A DNA stretch of 12,783 bases, from assembly GCA_033763435.1 (NCBI GenBank), contig JANRKN010000104.1:1-12783 (forward strand), read 5' to 3'. The first letter of the stretch is position 1; every line of letters begins with the position of its first letter. The notes under the pieces were generated by a model. That model did not search any database. It was not told the DNA's origin and was given only the letters and a program-made list of their open reading frames with translations. The position numbers and the translations under genes are program-made. The DNA comes from JANRKN01 sp033763435 (GTDB taxonomy: Bacteria > Planctomycetota > Phycisphaerae > Phycisphaerales > UBA1924). Positions 6,837 to 12,783 of the stretch are shown here, piece by piece.

Positions 6837-7481
6837 TCAAGCCCGCACGAACGGGTTGCTGAGCTTTTCGCGCCCGATCGTCGTGCGCGGGCCATGGCCC
6901 GGGAGCACCTTCGCGCCGTCCGGCAGCGTGTACAGCTTCTCACGCACCGATCGCACGAGCGTGGCGTGGTCGGCGCCCGGAAAGTCGGTCCGCCCGATGC
7001 TGCCGGCAAAGAGCGCATCGCCCACGAACGCGAGGTTCAGCCCCTCGCACCAGAACGTCACGCCCCCGGGCGAGTGGCCAGGCGTGTGCAGCACGCGGAA
7101 CACGTGCCCCGCCAGCGAGAGTTCCTGGCCCTCGCGCAGCAGTTCGTCGGCAGGGGGCAGCGAGATCGGCTCGCCCATGAACGCGCTCAGGTTCAGCTCG
7201 GGCTCGCCCAGCCAGTCGCGCTCGGCCTCGTGCAAGCTCACGCGCACGGCCGGGAACGCGGCCTTGAGCGCCGGGATGCCCGCGATGTGGTCCGGGTGCG
7301 CGTGCGTCAGCAGCACGCGCGAAGGCGTGAGCCCCTCGGCACGCAGCACGGCGACCAGATCCTCGCTGTCGAACGGCGCGTCGATCACCCACGCGTCGGA
7401 CTTGTCCTCGGGCGCGACGATGTACGCGTTGGTCTGATAGGGTCCAAGCGCCCGCGCGCGGACGGTCAGGGGCGAGGTCAT
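6837..7481 (-). CDS. Metallo-beta-lactamase-fold hydrolase, glyoxalase II-like
   Basis: This 214-aa cytosolic metal-dependent hydrolase belongs to the short glyoxalase II/YcbL-type group, which splits thioesters or related bonds. The full binuclear metal site is visible: H60, H62, D64 and H65 in THAHPDHIAG, H136 in TPGHSPGG, the bridging D155 in FVGDALF, and H196 in PGHGPRTTIGREK. FAGSIGRTDFPG is a hallmark of the hydroxyacylglutathione hydrolase-like clade. The protein is shorter than true glyoxalase II (about 250 aa) and lacks its C-terminal glutathione-binding helical domain, so glutathione thioesters are not assured. The start ATG overlaps the lspA stop by 4 bp (ATGA on the minus strand), so the gene is the last of the dksA-type/lspA operon and probably translationally coupled. 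I know of no functional tie between it and lipoprotein processing. Confidence 0.93.
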   Translation of the reverse strand: MTSPLTVRARALGPYQTNAYIVAPEDKSDAWVIDAPFDSEDLVAVLRAEGLTPSRVLLTHAHPDHIAGIPALKAAFPAVRVSLHEAERDWLGEPELNLSAFMGEPISLPPADELLREGQELSLAGHVFRVLHTPGHSPGGVTFWCEGLNLAFVGDALFAGSIGRTDFPGADHATLVRSVREKLYTLPDGAKVLPGHGPRTTIGREKLSNPFVRA

Positions 7482-8200
7482 GGCTTCGGTGCCTGCTTGT
7501 TTGCCGGCTTGGGTGCCTGGGCCCGCTCAGGCGCCAAGGCGGCCTGCGGTTGGCGCCATGAGTACACGATCAGAATGCCGACGCCGATGATCAGCCAGAG
7601 GTCCGCGATGTTGCTGACGTAGGGCCACACATCGCGCCCGCCCCAAGGCCAGCTCCAGCCGAAGGGCAGCCTCACGCCGGGCAGGGGGTGCAGAAAGTCC
7701 CGCACGCAGGCGTAGACGAGCCGGTCGTAGAGGTTGCCCAGGCCCCCCGAGAGCAGGAGCCCGATGCCGATGTGCGCGGCCGTATCGCGCCGGGTCGTCC
7801 ATCGCGTGAACATCCAGAGCGCGAACGCGAACGCCGCACCCGTCATCACCACGAAGAACCAGCGCTTGCCCGCCCCCAGCCCGAACACCGCACCCGGGTT
7901 CAGCACGAGCTTGAGCTCCAGCACGCTGGGCGCCACGACCACGACCGGCGGCGGATCGGGCAGCAGATACTCCAGATTCTGAGGGCCCACCGCCAGCGCC
8001 TGCTCGCGCGTGAACGACACCGGCGTCTCAGGGATCCAGTGAAACGCGGCGTACTTGCTCGCAAGATCGCTCACCAGCCCCAGCACCACCACGGTCAGCA
8101 GCACCGTCCAAGCCCGGGGGCTCGTGACCACACTTGCCGGGTTCGCACGGGCCGGGTTCGCACTGACAAGATTCGAACTGGGAGGGTTCGCGTGGCTCAT
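7478..8200 (-). CDS. lspA: Lipoprotein signal peptidase (signal peptidase II)
   Basis: LspA cleaves the signal peptide of diacylglyceryl-modified prolipoproteins in the cytoplasmic membrane. All family boxes are present in this 240-aa protein: SDLASK (44-49) in the first helix, LVLNPGAVFG (98-107), GGLGNLYDRL (152-161) with catalytic D159, VRDF (166-169), and SNIADLW (196-202) with catalytic D200. Four membrane helices lie near 30-48, 114-131, 140-158 and 198-214. It is much longer than E. coli LspA (164 aa). The extra sequence is an Asn/Pro/Ala-rich N-terminus built from a 15-bp repeat, a Pro/Val-rich insert of about 45 residues before the NPGA box, a Trp-rich insert at 172-192, and a Lys/Pro/Ala tail. 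It lies 24 bp after the dksA-type gene and overlaps the hydrolase gene. From memory, a TraR/DksA gene next to lspA is also common in Bacteroidetes. Confidence 0.94.
   Translation of the reverse strand: MSHANPPSSNLVSANPARANPASVVTSPRAWTVLLTVVVLGLVSDLASKYAAFHWIPETPVSFTREQALAVGPQNLEYLLPDPPPVVVVAPSVLELKLVLNPGAVFGLGAGKRWFFVVMTGAAFAFALWMFTRWTTRRDTAAHIGIGLLLSGGLGNLYDRLVYACVRDFLHPLPGVRLPFGWSWPWGGRDVWPYVSNIADLWLIIGVGILIVYSWRQPQAALAPERAQAPKPANKQAPKP
8136..8193. repeat. Imperfect 15-bp tandem repeat in the 5' end of lspA
   Basis: The plus-strand unit GCCGGGTTCGCAC recurs with a 15-bp period at 8136, 8151, 8166 (diverged) and 8181 (diverged). The first two copies are identical over 13 bp. It is in frame and encodes five-residue units in the LspA N-terminus (LVSAN-PARAN-PASVV). 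Slippage would add or remove five residues without breaking the frame. Confidence 0.7.
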
Positions 8201-8224
8201 GCGCAGCGTCGGCGTTCGGGCACG

Positions 8225-9175
8225 TCAGATCCGCATCGAACGACGCTCAAGCTCCCGCGCAGCCTCGATCGTGTACCGAGCCCAGGGCAACTCGTCCAGA
8301 CGCTCGGCCTTGATCGGCTTGCCCGTCAGCTCGCAGATGCCGTAGGTCCCCGCGTCGATCCGCTTGATCGCGTCCTCGATTTCCTTCAGCAGCTTGCGGT
8401 CGGCCGCGGCAAGGTCGAGCGCGAGCGCCTGGTCGTACGTCTCCGACCCCTGCTCGGCGATGTGCTGAGGCGTGTGCGACAGCGAACCCGAGCCGCCCTG
8501 CAGCGCCTGATCCTCCATCGCGGTGATGTCGCCCAGAAGCTCGCTGCGCTTGCGCTGCAGCATCTCGCGGTACTTGTCCAGCTCCTTCTTCGCGAAGGGG
8601 CTCTTGCCCGTCATGCGCTCGACCGTGCCCGCGTCTGACCCCTGCATGCCCAGCGGAACCTGCGCCTTGGCGTTGGGGCCAGAGGGGATCAGAGGCCGAC
8701 GGAGCGGGTTCTTGGGGTCCAGCAGAGGCTTGACGCCCGGGGGCATCAGCGTCGGGAGCTTGGGCTTGGGCTTCTTCATCATCGGCTTGGGCTGCACGAT
8801 GGTGATGCCCTTGCGACCGGACTTGCTCTCGTCGGGCGCGGGCGCCGCGGCGGGCTTGACCTCGGGCTTCTTGACCTCGGGCTTCTTGACCTCAGGCTTC
8901 TTCAGCTCCGGCTTCTTGGCGTCCAACTTTTTGGCGTCGGCCTTGGGCGCCTCGGGCTTGGCGGCGGGCTTCTTGGCCTCGACCTTCGCGGTCGGCTTCT
9001 TCGCCTCGGGCTTGACCGGCGCCTTCTTGGCCTCGACCTTCGCGGCCGGCTTCTTTGCCGCGGGCTTGGACGCGGGCTTCTTCGCCGCCGGCTTGGGCGC
9101 GGTGCTCTTCTTCACGACCGACTTGGCCGCGGGCTTTTTGGCTTTCGCCACGGATTTCTCGCTCTTCTTGCCCAC
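8225..9175 (-). CDS. DksA/TraR-family protein with a lysine/proline-rich N-terminal tail
   Basis: The C-terminal part (about 210-316 of 316 aa) has the DksA/TraR layout: a helical hairpin (KKELDKYREMLQRKRSELLGD onward, then LDLAAADRKLLKEIEDAIKRI), GTYGICE, TGKPI, ERLDELPWARYTIEAARE. DksA proteins bind the RNA polymerase secondary channel. Only the first of four zinc cysteines remains; the others are replaced by Thr, Thr/Ile and Ala. Similar C..TGK.I..RL...P.A forms exist in Bacteroidetes and do not need zinc. Residues 1 to about 150 are almost all Lys, Ala, Pro, Glu and Val (KKPAAK, KKPEV units), like a histone H1 tail. The GTG at 9175 is chosen because AGAGAGGG precedes it by about 6 nt and because the promoter at 9291-9319 lies inside any longer frame. 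First gene of the operon with lspA. Confidence 0.88.
   Translation of the reverse strand: MGKKSEKSVAKAKKPAAKSVVKKSTAPKPAAKKPASKPAAKKPAAKVEAKKAPVKPEAKKPTAKVEAKKPAAKPEAPKADAKKLDAKKPELKKPEVKKPEVKKPEVKPAAAPAPDESKSGRKGITIVQPKPMMKKPKPKLPTLMPPGVKPLLDPKNPLRRPLIPSGPNAKAQVPLGMQGSDAGTVERMTGKSPFAKKELDKYREMLQRKRSELLGDITAMEDQALQGGSGSLSHTPQHIAEQGSETYDQALALDLAAADRKLLKEIEDAIKRIDAGTYGICELTGKPIKAERLDELPWARYTIEAARELERRSMRI
8858..8917. repeat. 15-bp tandem repeat in the dksA-type tail
   Basis: GACCTCGGGCTTCTT occurs at 8858-8872 and 8873-8887, then with one change at 8888-8902, and as a diverged copy at 8903-8917. On the coding strand it encodes KKPEV units, three of them in a row. It is an in-frame coding repeat that could vary in copy number by slippage. 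Confidence 0.85.
8969..9055. repeat. 33-bp direct repeat in the dksA-type tail
   Basis: Segments 8969-9001 and 9023-9055 match at 32 of 33 positions, with a spacing of 54 bp (18 codons). They encode the same Lys/Ala/Val/Glu unit apart from one Thr/Ala difference. The near identity at the DNA level points to recent duplication within the tail. Confidence 0.8.
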
Positions 9176-9290
9176 GCGCAACCCTCTCTGCAGCAAGCCC
9201 ACCGGACCTCCCCCACCGCCTGACGCCGCCCGACGCCTCGGTGCGGAATCACGGCTTCCCAAGTCTCCCCCGGGGTCCCAAAAGGTTGGA

Positions 9291-9319
9291 AGGATATTCA
9301 AGCCCGGCCAAGCGGTCAA
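9291..9319 (-). promoter_or_regulatory. Sigma70-type promoter of the dksA-type/lspA/hydrolase operon
   Basis: On the minus strand TTGACC (9314-9319) and TATCCT (9291-9296) are separated by exactly 17 bp. This is the best promoter match in the window. Transcription would begin near 9284 and give a leader of about 110 nt before the GTG at 9175. The -35 lies within a 7-bp inverted repeat (9311-9317 with 9324-9330). It is 58 bp past the accA stop, so the operon need not depend on accA read-through. Confidence 0.65.
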
Positions 9320-9360
9320 AGCCGACCGCTGAACCGCGCCCCGTGCTGCCGAATCGGTTC
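9311..9360. other. Two adjacent inverted repeats between accA and the dksA-type promoter
   Basis: AGCGGTC-N6-GACCGCT (9311-9330) is a perfect 7-bp inverted repeat. It is followed at once by GAACCG-N18-CGGTTC (9331-9360), a 6-bp one. On the minus strand they lie 17 to 66 bp after the accA stop. They may form RNA hairpins ending or stabilising the accA message; no T-run follows, so a classic intrinsic terminator is not shown. The inner one overlaps the -35 of the next operon and could be an operator. Confidence 0.4.
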
Positions 9361-9376
9361 AGGCCCTCGCGGGCGC

Positions 9377-10399
9377 TCAGGCGTTGGCCGCGGCCGCCTC
9401 GGTAAACTCGCCCAGCTTGCGGAAGCGCTGGTAGCGCCCTTCGAGCAGCGCGTCGGTGTTGAGCGTCCGCAGGCTCTGCAGCTCGCCGACAATCCACGCG
9501 CGGAGCGCCTCGGCCGTCGCCTTGGGCTCGCGGTGCGCCCCGCCTGCGGGTTCTTCGATCACCGCGTCGATGATCCCCAGCTCCATGTTGTCGCGCGCCG
9601 TCAGCTTCAGCGCCCGCGCGGCGGAGTGGTTCGTCTGCTCGTTGGCTTCCTTCCACAGGATCGCGGCGCAGCCCTCGGGCGAGATCACCGAGTACCACGA
9701 GTTGCTCAGCATCGCGACCTTGTCGGACACCGCGATGCCCAGCGCGCCGCCCGAACCGCCCTCGCCGATCACCACGCTCACGATCGGCACGCGCAGACGG
9801 CTCATCTCGCGCAGGTTCACCGCGATCGCCTCGGCCTGCCCGCGCTGCTCGGCGCCCAGGCCCGGATAGGCGCCCGGCGTATCGACGAGCGTCACGATCG
9901 GCACGCCGAACTTCTCGGCCAGCTGCATCTTCAGCAGCGCCTTGCGGTACCCCTCGGGGTGCGCACAGCCGAAGTGGCACGCGATCTTTTCCTGGGTCTG
10001 CTTGCCTTTCTGATGTCCCACGATCAGGCACTTGAGCGGGCCAATGCGCCCGAAGCCGGTGACGATCGCGGGGTCATCGCCGAAGCGCCGATCGCCGTGG
10101 AGCTCGACGAAGTCGCGCGCGATCATGTTCACGTAGTCGCGCGTCTGGGGGCGATTGGGATGGCGCGCGACGCGGACGACGTCGGCGGGCTTGAGCTCGC
10201 CGTAGATCTTGCGGAGCAGGTCGGTGCGCTGGGCCTCGAGGGATTCGACCTCGGCCAATGCCTGCGCCGCAGCCTCGCCAGCCCCCGCACCCGCGGCGGC
10301 GGGCCCGCCCAGCTCGGCCAGACGCAGCCGCGCCTCCTCGAGCTTCTCTTCCAGAGCGACGACGGGCTTCTCGAACTCCATCCGGTAGTACGCTGCCAT
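9377..10399 (-). CDS. accA: Acetyl-CoA carboxylase carboxyltransferase subunit alpha
   Basis: AccA pairs with AccD to move the carboxyl group from carboxybiotin to acetyl-CoA, giving malonyl-CoA for fatty acid synthesis in the cytosol. The 340-aa length is near the usual 310-330. The N-terminal MEFEKPVVALEEKLEE helix, then RPQTRDYVNMI, ELHGDRRFGDDPAIVTG (99-115), GHQKGKQTQEK (128-138), DTPGAYPGLGAEQRGQAEAIA (173-193), GEGGSGGALGI (212-222) and SVISPEGCAAILWK (237-250) are the standard AccA series. There is a small Gly/Ala insert at 31-48. The start at 10399 is taken with the -10 at 10407-10412; the internal M7 would give the more usual MEFEKP start and cannot be excluded. accD, accB and accC are not in the window. 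The gene diverges from proC across 71 bp. Confidence 0.96.
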   Translation of the reverse strand: MAAYYRMEFEKPVVALEEKLEEARLRLAELGGPAAAGAGAGEAAAQALAEVESLEAQRTDLLRKIYGELKPADVVRVARHPNRPQTRDYVNMIARDFVELHGDRRFGDDPAIVTGFGRIGPLKCLIVGHQKGKQTQEKIACHFGCAHPEGYRKALLKMQLAEKFGVPIVTLVDTPGAYPGLGAEQRGQAEAIAVNLREMSRLRVPIVSVVIGEGGSGGALGIAVSDKVAMLSNSWYSVISPEGCAAILWKEANEQTNHSAARALKLTARDNMELGIIDAVIEEPAGGAHREPKATAEALRAWIVGELQSLRTLNTDALLEGRYQRFRKLGEFTEAAAANA

Positions 10400-10406
10400 A
10401 GCCTCA

Positions 10407-10412
10407 ACTATA
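10407..10412 (-). promoter_or_regulatory. -10 element of accA, likely leaderless
   Basis: TATAGT on the minus strand (five of six consensus positions) ends 7 nt before the accA ATG, so the expected transcription start falls on or beside the start codon. A 17-bp spacer gives only GACCTC (10430-10435) as a weak -35. No Shine-Dalgarno sequence is needed in this arrangement. If translation instead starts at the internal ATG 18 bp further on, the message would have a very short leader. Confidence 0.5.
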
Positions 10413-10470
10413 GCGGGCGCCCGCGTTTGGAGGTCCGCGAGGACCGGGCGCCTCGCCTGGGAGCGTACGT

Positions 10471-11265
10471 ATGCGGCTGCTGATCATCGGCGCGGGAAAC
10501 ATGGGCGGGGCGATCGCGCGCGGGCTGCTCGACGCCGGGGCCCTCGCGCCGGCCGAACTTGGGCTTGTCGATCCGAGCCCGGACACGCTCGCGCCCCTGG
10601 CCTCCCGAGGCTGCGCGACGTTTACTGGCGCTCCCGAGGCCCTGCGCTCCCTCGCGCCCGACACCGCGCTGCTCCTGGCCGTGAAGCCCCAGATGTTCGG
10701 GGCGCTGGCGCAAGAGATCGCGCCGACCTCGTGCGGGCGGCTCGTGGCGTCGATCATGGCGGGCGTCAACACTGCGCGGCTGGCCTCGGCGCTGCCGGGC
10801 GCGCGGCTCGTCCGCACGATGCCGAACCTCGGCGTCACCATCAACGCCGGGCTCACCGCGATCGCGGACTCAGACGAGCCCGACCTCGCCACCGTCGAGG
10901 CTTGGTTCCGCACCGTGGGCGCAACGCTCAGGCTGCCCGAGGACCAGCTCGACGCGTTCACCGCGGTCGCCGGTTCCGGGCCCGCGTACGTCTTTCTGCT
11001 CGCCGAGGCCATGATCGAGGGCGCGACGCGCGCGGGGATCGGCGCGAGTGATGCGCGCGCGATGGTCGAACGGACAATCTCGGCCGCCGCGGGGCTGCTG
11101 ACCTCGTCGGACCTGTCGCCCGAGCAATGGCGCGCCCGCGTCACGAGCAAGGGCGGCACGACCCAGGCCGCGATCGAAGTCATGCAGACCTGCCACGTCC
11201 CCGAGGCGATCGCGAGCGCGATCCTCGCGGCGCGGGACCGTGCGCGCGAGCTGAGCCGCGCCTGA
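10471..11265 (+). CDS. proC: Pyrroline-5-carboxylate reductase
   Basis: ProC reduces 1-pyrroline-5-carboxylate to L-proline with NAD(P)H, the last step of proline synthesis. The 264-aa protein matches the usual length (260-275). The N-terminal Rossmann motif is GAGNMGGAIARG at 7-18. AVKPQ (70-74), SIMAGV (94-99) and VRTMPNLG (114-121) line the cofactor and active site. The C-terminal dimerisation domain has DAFTAVAGSGPAYVFLLAEA (161-180), and the family signature appears as TSKGGTTQAAIEVM (225-238), with Lys replacing the common Pro. GGGAG lies 7 nt before the ATG, supporting the start. It diverges from accA and faces tig; no other proline gene is nearby. Confidence 0.97.
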   Translation: MRLLIIGAGNMGGAIARGLLDAGALAPAELGLVDPSPDTLAPLASRGCATFTGAPEALRSLAPDTALLLAVKPQMFGALAQEIAPTSCGRLVASIMAGVNTARLASALPGARLVRTMPNLGVTINAGLTAIADSDEPDLATVEAWFRTVGATLRLPEDQLDAFTAVAGSGPAYVFLLAEAMIEGATRAGIGASDARAMVERTISAAAGLLTSSDLSPEQWRARVTSKGGTTQAAIEVMQTCHVPEAIASAILAARDRARELSRA

Positions 11266-11276
11266 AAAGTCCGCCG

Positions 11277-11319
11277 CGGCAAAAGAGAACACGCCCCCGG
11301 GCGCGGGCCCAGGGGCGTG
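11277..11319 (-). terminator. Intrinsic terminator of tig
   Basis: CACGCCCC (11290-11297) pairs perfectly with GGGGCGTG (11312-11319). Inside it GGGC pairs with GCCC around a GCGG loop, giving about 12 bp with one C/A mismatch. Read in the tig direction, the stem is followed directly by TTCTCTTTT (complement of 11281-11289). The stem begins 37 bp past the tig stop. In the proC direction the stem is not followed by T residues, so it probably ends tig transcripts only, though it also lies 24 bp past the proC stop. Confidence 0.75.
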
Positions 11320-11356
11320 AGGGGTGCGTGGGTTGGACGTGGTCAGGGCCGGGCGA

Positions 11357-12742
11357 TTACTTCTTCGAGGCCTTGCTCTCGGCTTCCATCGCCTTGTTGA
11401 AGTCGTCGGCCGACATCTCGGTGATCGAAGCTTTGGCGAGGATCGAGTCCATCGCCTTGTGCTCGACGATCTGCTGGACGACGCGCTGGACCTGGTTGGT
11501 CTTGATCAGCTCGTTGCGGAGGATCTCGGGGCGCACGCCGCGCTCCATCGCCATCTGCACGATGCGCCCGTTCACCTCGGCCTCATCGACGCGGACCTTG
11601 CGGTCCTCGGCGACCTTGGCGAGGATGAAGAACAGCTTGAGGTCGCTCATCGCGGAGCTGGTGGCCGCCGCGCGGAGCTCGGCCATGTGCTCTTCGATCT
11701 GCGCGGGCTCGACGCCGCGGTACATCAGCTCCATCCGGCGCGACTCGAGCACGCGGCCGGCCTGCGCGGCGCTGAGGCGCGCGGGCATCGCGATCTCGGT
11801 CTTCTCGACCAGGTGGCGCGCCAGCTGCTGACGCATCACGACCTGCTGCTGCACCGTCGCGCGCTGCGTAAGGCGCTGCTTGAGCGCGTCCTTCAGCGCC
11901 GCCTCGTCGGGGAAGCCCGTCATCGAGACGAGCTGGTCCACCGGCGCGGGGATGATGCGGTCGACGCGGTCGACCTTGAAGGTGATCGTGAGGTCGTTGC
12001 CGCGCACGGCCTCGATCTCGTGGTTCTCCGGGCCCTTGACCTTCACGGTCGCGGTCGCGCCGGGCTTGAGCGTCCCGATCTGCTTGGAGAAGTCGTCAAC
12101 CTTGACGCCCAGGATCATGCCGACGCCGTTCTTGTCGGCCGGGGGGATCTGGATCACGGCGCCCGGGATGTTGTAGAACTCGGTCCCGTCCTTGCCCTTC
12201 ATGATGCCGTGACCCGTGCAGTAGTCGCCGGGCTCGGAGCTGTCGCGGGGCTCGAGCGAACCTTCGTTCACGCGGAGCTTCTCGAACTCCTGGTTCACCA
12301 TGTCGTCGGTGACGGCGATGATGGGCTTCTTGATCGCAACGCCGTCCAGCTCGGGCAGCGTGAACTCGGGCATCACCTCGACCTCGAACTCGATCTCGAA
12401 GGGCTTGCCCTCCTCGAGGTCCTTCTTCTCAAGGCCTGGGGCGACGGGGTCGCCGATGACGCGGAGCTTGTGTTCGGTCACCGCGTTCTCGTACGCGCTC
12501 GCGACCAGGCGGCTCTTGGTTTCGTTCTTGATCATCGCGCCAAAGCGCTTCTCGACCAGCTTGCGCGGCGCCTTGCCCTTGCGGAAGCCGGGCAGCTCGG
12601 CCTCAAGGGCCAGCGTGTCGAACGACTCGCGGATGTTGTCGGCGACCGACTCGGCGGGGATCTTGATGTGGACCTTCTTCAGAGAAGGGCCCGCGTCTTC
12701 GACTTTGACCACGTTCTTCGAGGCAGCAGCGGCGTCGGCCAT
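11357..12742 (-). CDS. tig: Trigger factor (ribosome-associated chaperone) with divergent middle domain
   Basis: Trigger factor binds the ribosome exit tunnel and shields nascent chains. The N-terminal domain (about 10-135 of 461 aa) carries the ribosome-docking signature LPGFRKGKAPRKLVEKRFG (50-68) and the typical FEVEVMPEF. The C-terminal helical arms run from about 268 to 440. The region where E. coli has its FKBP-type prolyl isomerase (here about 165-262) is present, but I cannot see the usual FKBP strands: GDYCTGHGIMKGKDG, PGAVIQIP, LKPGATATVKVKG and ITFKVDRV are only loosely similar. Isomerase activity is therefore doubtful, while chaperone function should hold. AAGGA lies about 9 nt before the ATG at 12742. 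The gene is convergent with proC and has its own terminator. Its promoter lies mostly beyond the right edge. clpP and clpX, common downstream partners of tig, are absent here. Confidence 0.95.
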   Translation of the reverse strand: MADAAAASKNVVKVEDAGPSLKKVHIKIPAESVADNIRESFDTLALEAELPGFRKGKAPRKLVEKRFGAMIKNETKSRLVASAYENAVTEHKLRVIGDPVAPGLEKKDLEEGKPFEIEFEVEVMPEFTLPELDGVAIKKPIIAVTDDMVNQEFEKLRVNEGSLEPRDSSEPGDYCTGHGIMKGKDGTEFYNIPGAVIQIPPADKNGVGMILGVKVDDFSKQIGTLKPGATATVKVKGPENHEIEAVRGNDLTITFKVDRVDRIIPAPVDQLVSMTGFPDEAALKDALKQRLTQRATVQQQVVMRQQLARHLVEKTEIAMPARLSAAQAGRVLESRRMELMYRGVEPAQIEEHMAELRAAATSSAMSDLKLFFILAKVAEDRKVRVDEAEVNGRIVQMAMERGVRPEILRNELIKTNQVQRVVQQIVEHKAMDSILAKASITEMSADDFNKAMEAESKASKK

Positions 12743-12766
12743 GATTCCATCCTTGCGTCTGTCCGC

Positions 12767-12783
12767 CGGGCGTCACGCGCCCG
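12767..12783. other. Inverted repeat at the right window edge, upstream of tig
   Basis: CGGGCG-TCACG-CGCCCG is a 6-bp inverted repeat reaching the last base, 24 bp upstream of the tig start codon. It may be part of a longer structure cut by the window: a leader hairpin of tig, or the end of the neighbouring transcript. Nothing further can be said from the 41 bases available. Confidence 0.25.

Noticed and set aside
5287..6840. 517-codon open frame on the minus strand
   Set aside because: It lies opposite the ABC ATPase and permease, whose overlapping frames and motifs are secure. Its charged, repetitive translation shows no family motif.
7688..8638. 316-codon open frame on the plus strand
   Set aside because: It is antisense to lspA and the dksA-type gene; the apparent protein repeats merely reflect the coding repeats of lspA read backwards.
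8858..9055. Possible CRISPR-like or satellite array
   Set aside because: Repeats are short, adjacent, in frame and of Lys/Pro coding character, with no unique spacers; they are coding repeats.
9176..9319. N-terminal extension of the dksA-type protein to an ATG at 9319
   Set aside because: The promoter -10 and predicted transcription start lie inside it, its sequence is not conserved-looking, and a good ribosome binding site precedes the GTG at 9175.
8523..9332. Plus-strand frame with repeated FLTSGF-like units resembling a repeat protein
   Set aside because: It is the reverse-complement reading of the Lys/Pro/Glu tail of the dksA-type gene.
9533..10483. 316-codon open frame on the plus strand
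   Set aside because: It is antisense to accA, which carries every family motif, and it runs into the proC start.
11266..11356. Shared bidirectional terminator for proC and tig
   Set aside because: A T-run follows the hairpin only in the tig direction, so a role for proC is not supported.

Overview
The window is GC-rich, tightly packed bacterial chromosome carrying eleven protein genes; no RNA gene, insertion sequence, phage gene, CRISPR array or origin is visible. The organism is probably a planctomycete, most likely class Phycisphaerae. The grounds are a secreted protein ending in a VPTPAG-type PEP-CTERM sorting tail, a trigger factor whose middle domain is unlike the usual FKBP fold sequence, and a DksA-family protein of the zinc-poor TGK type with a lysine/proline tail. 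This is inference from protein style, not from a phylogenetic marker.

Layout, left to right. (1) Minus strand: a UbiD-family prenylated-FMN decarboxylase running off the left edge (1-1663). Upstream of it lies a minus-strand gene for an exported PEP-CTERM protein (1796-2584) with a good intrinsic terminator between the two. (2) Plus strand, diverging from it: a class I SAM methyltransferase (2737-3417), an exported beta-carbonic anhydrase (3525-4547), and an ABC-2 exporter pair, ATPase (4586-5647) and permease (5644-6834), whose ORFs overlap by ATGA. (3) Minus strand: a likely operon reading from about 9290 down to 6837, namely a DksA/TraR-type protein, signal peptidase II (lspA) and a glyoxalase II-like metallo-beta-lactamase-fold hydrolase. 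It has a near-consensus sigma70-type promoter. (4) Minus strand accA (acetyl-CoA carboxylase carboxyltransferase alpha), diverging from plus-strand proC (pyrroline-5-carboxylate reductase). (5) Minus strand trigger factor (tig), convergent with proC, with a strong hairpin terminator between them.

Most of these are core functions: quinone synthesis, fatty acid synthesis, proline synthesis, lipoprotein maturation and protein folding. The genes form several small transcription units rather than one pathway. No stretch over 300 bases lacks a gene; the longest gaps are 201 bp (9176-9376), 152 bp (2585-2736) and 132 bp (1664-1795), and each holds a candidate regulatory structure.

I looked for a new system and did not find one. 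The most interesting signals are modest: a histone-H1-like lysine tail on a DksA-family protein that has lost three of four zinc cysteines; 15-bp-period coding repeats in two adjacent genes; back-to-back inverted repeats between accA and the dksA-type promoter; a perfect 8-bp hairpin against the carbonic anhydrase ribosome binding site; and -10-like hexamers so close to three start codons that leaderless transcripts are plausible. Very long open frames opposite real genes (for example 29-2701 plus) are GC-codon shadows.
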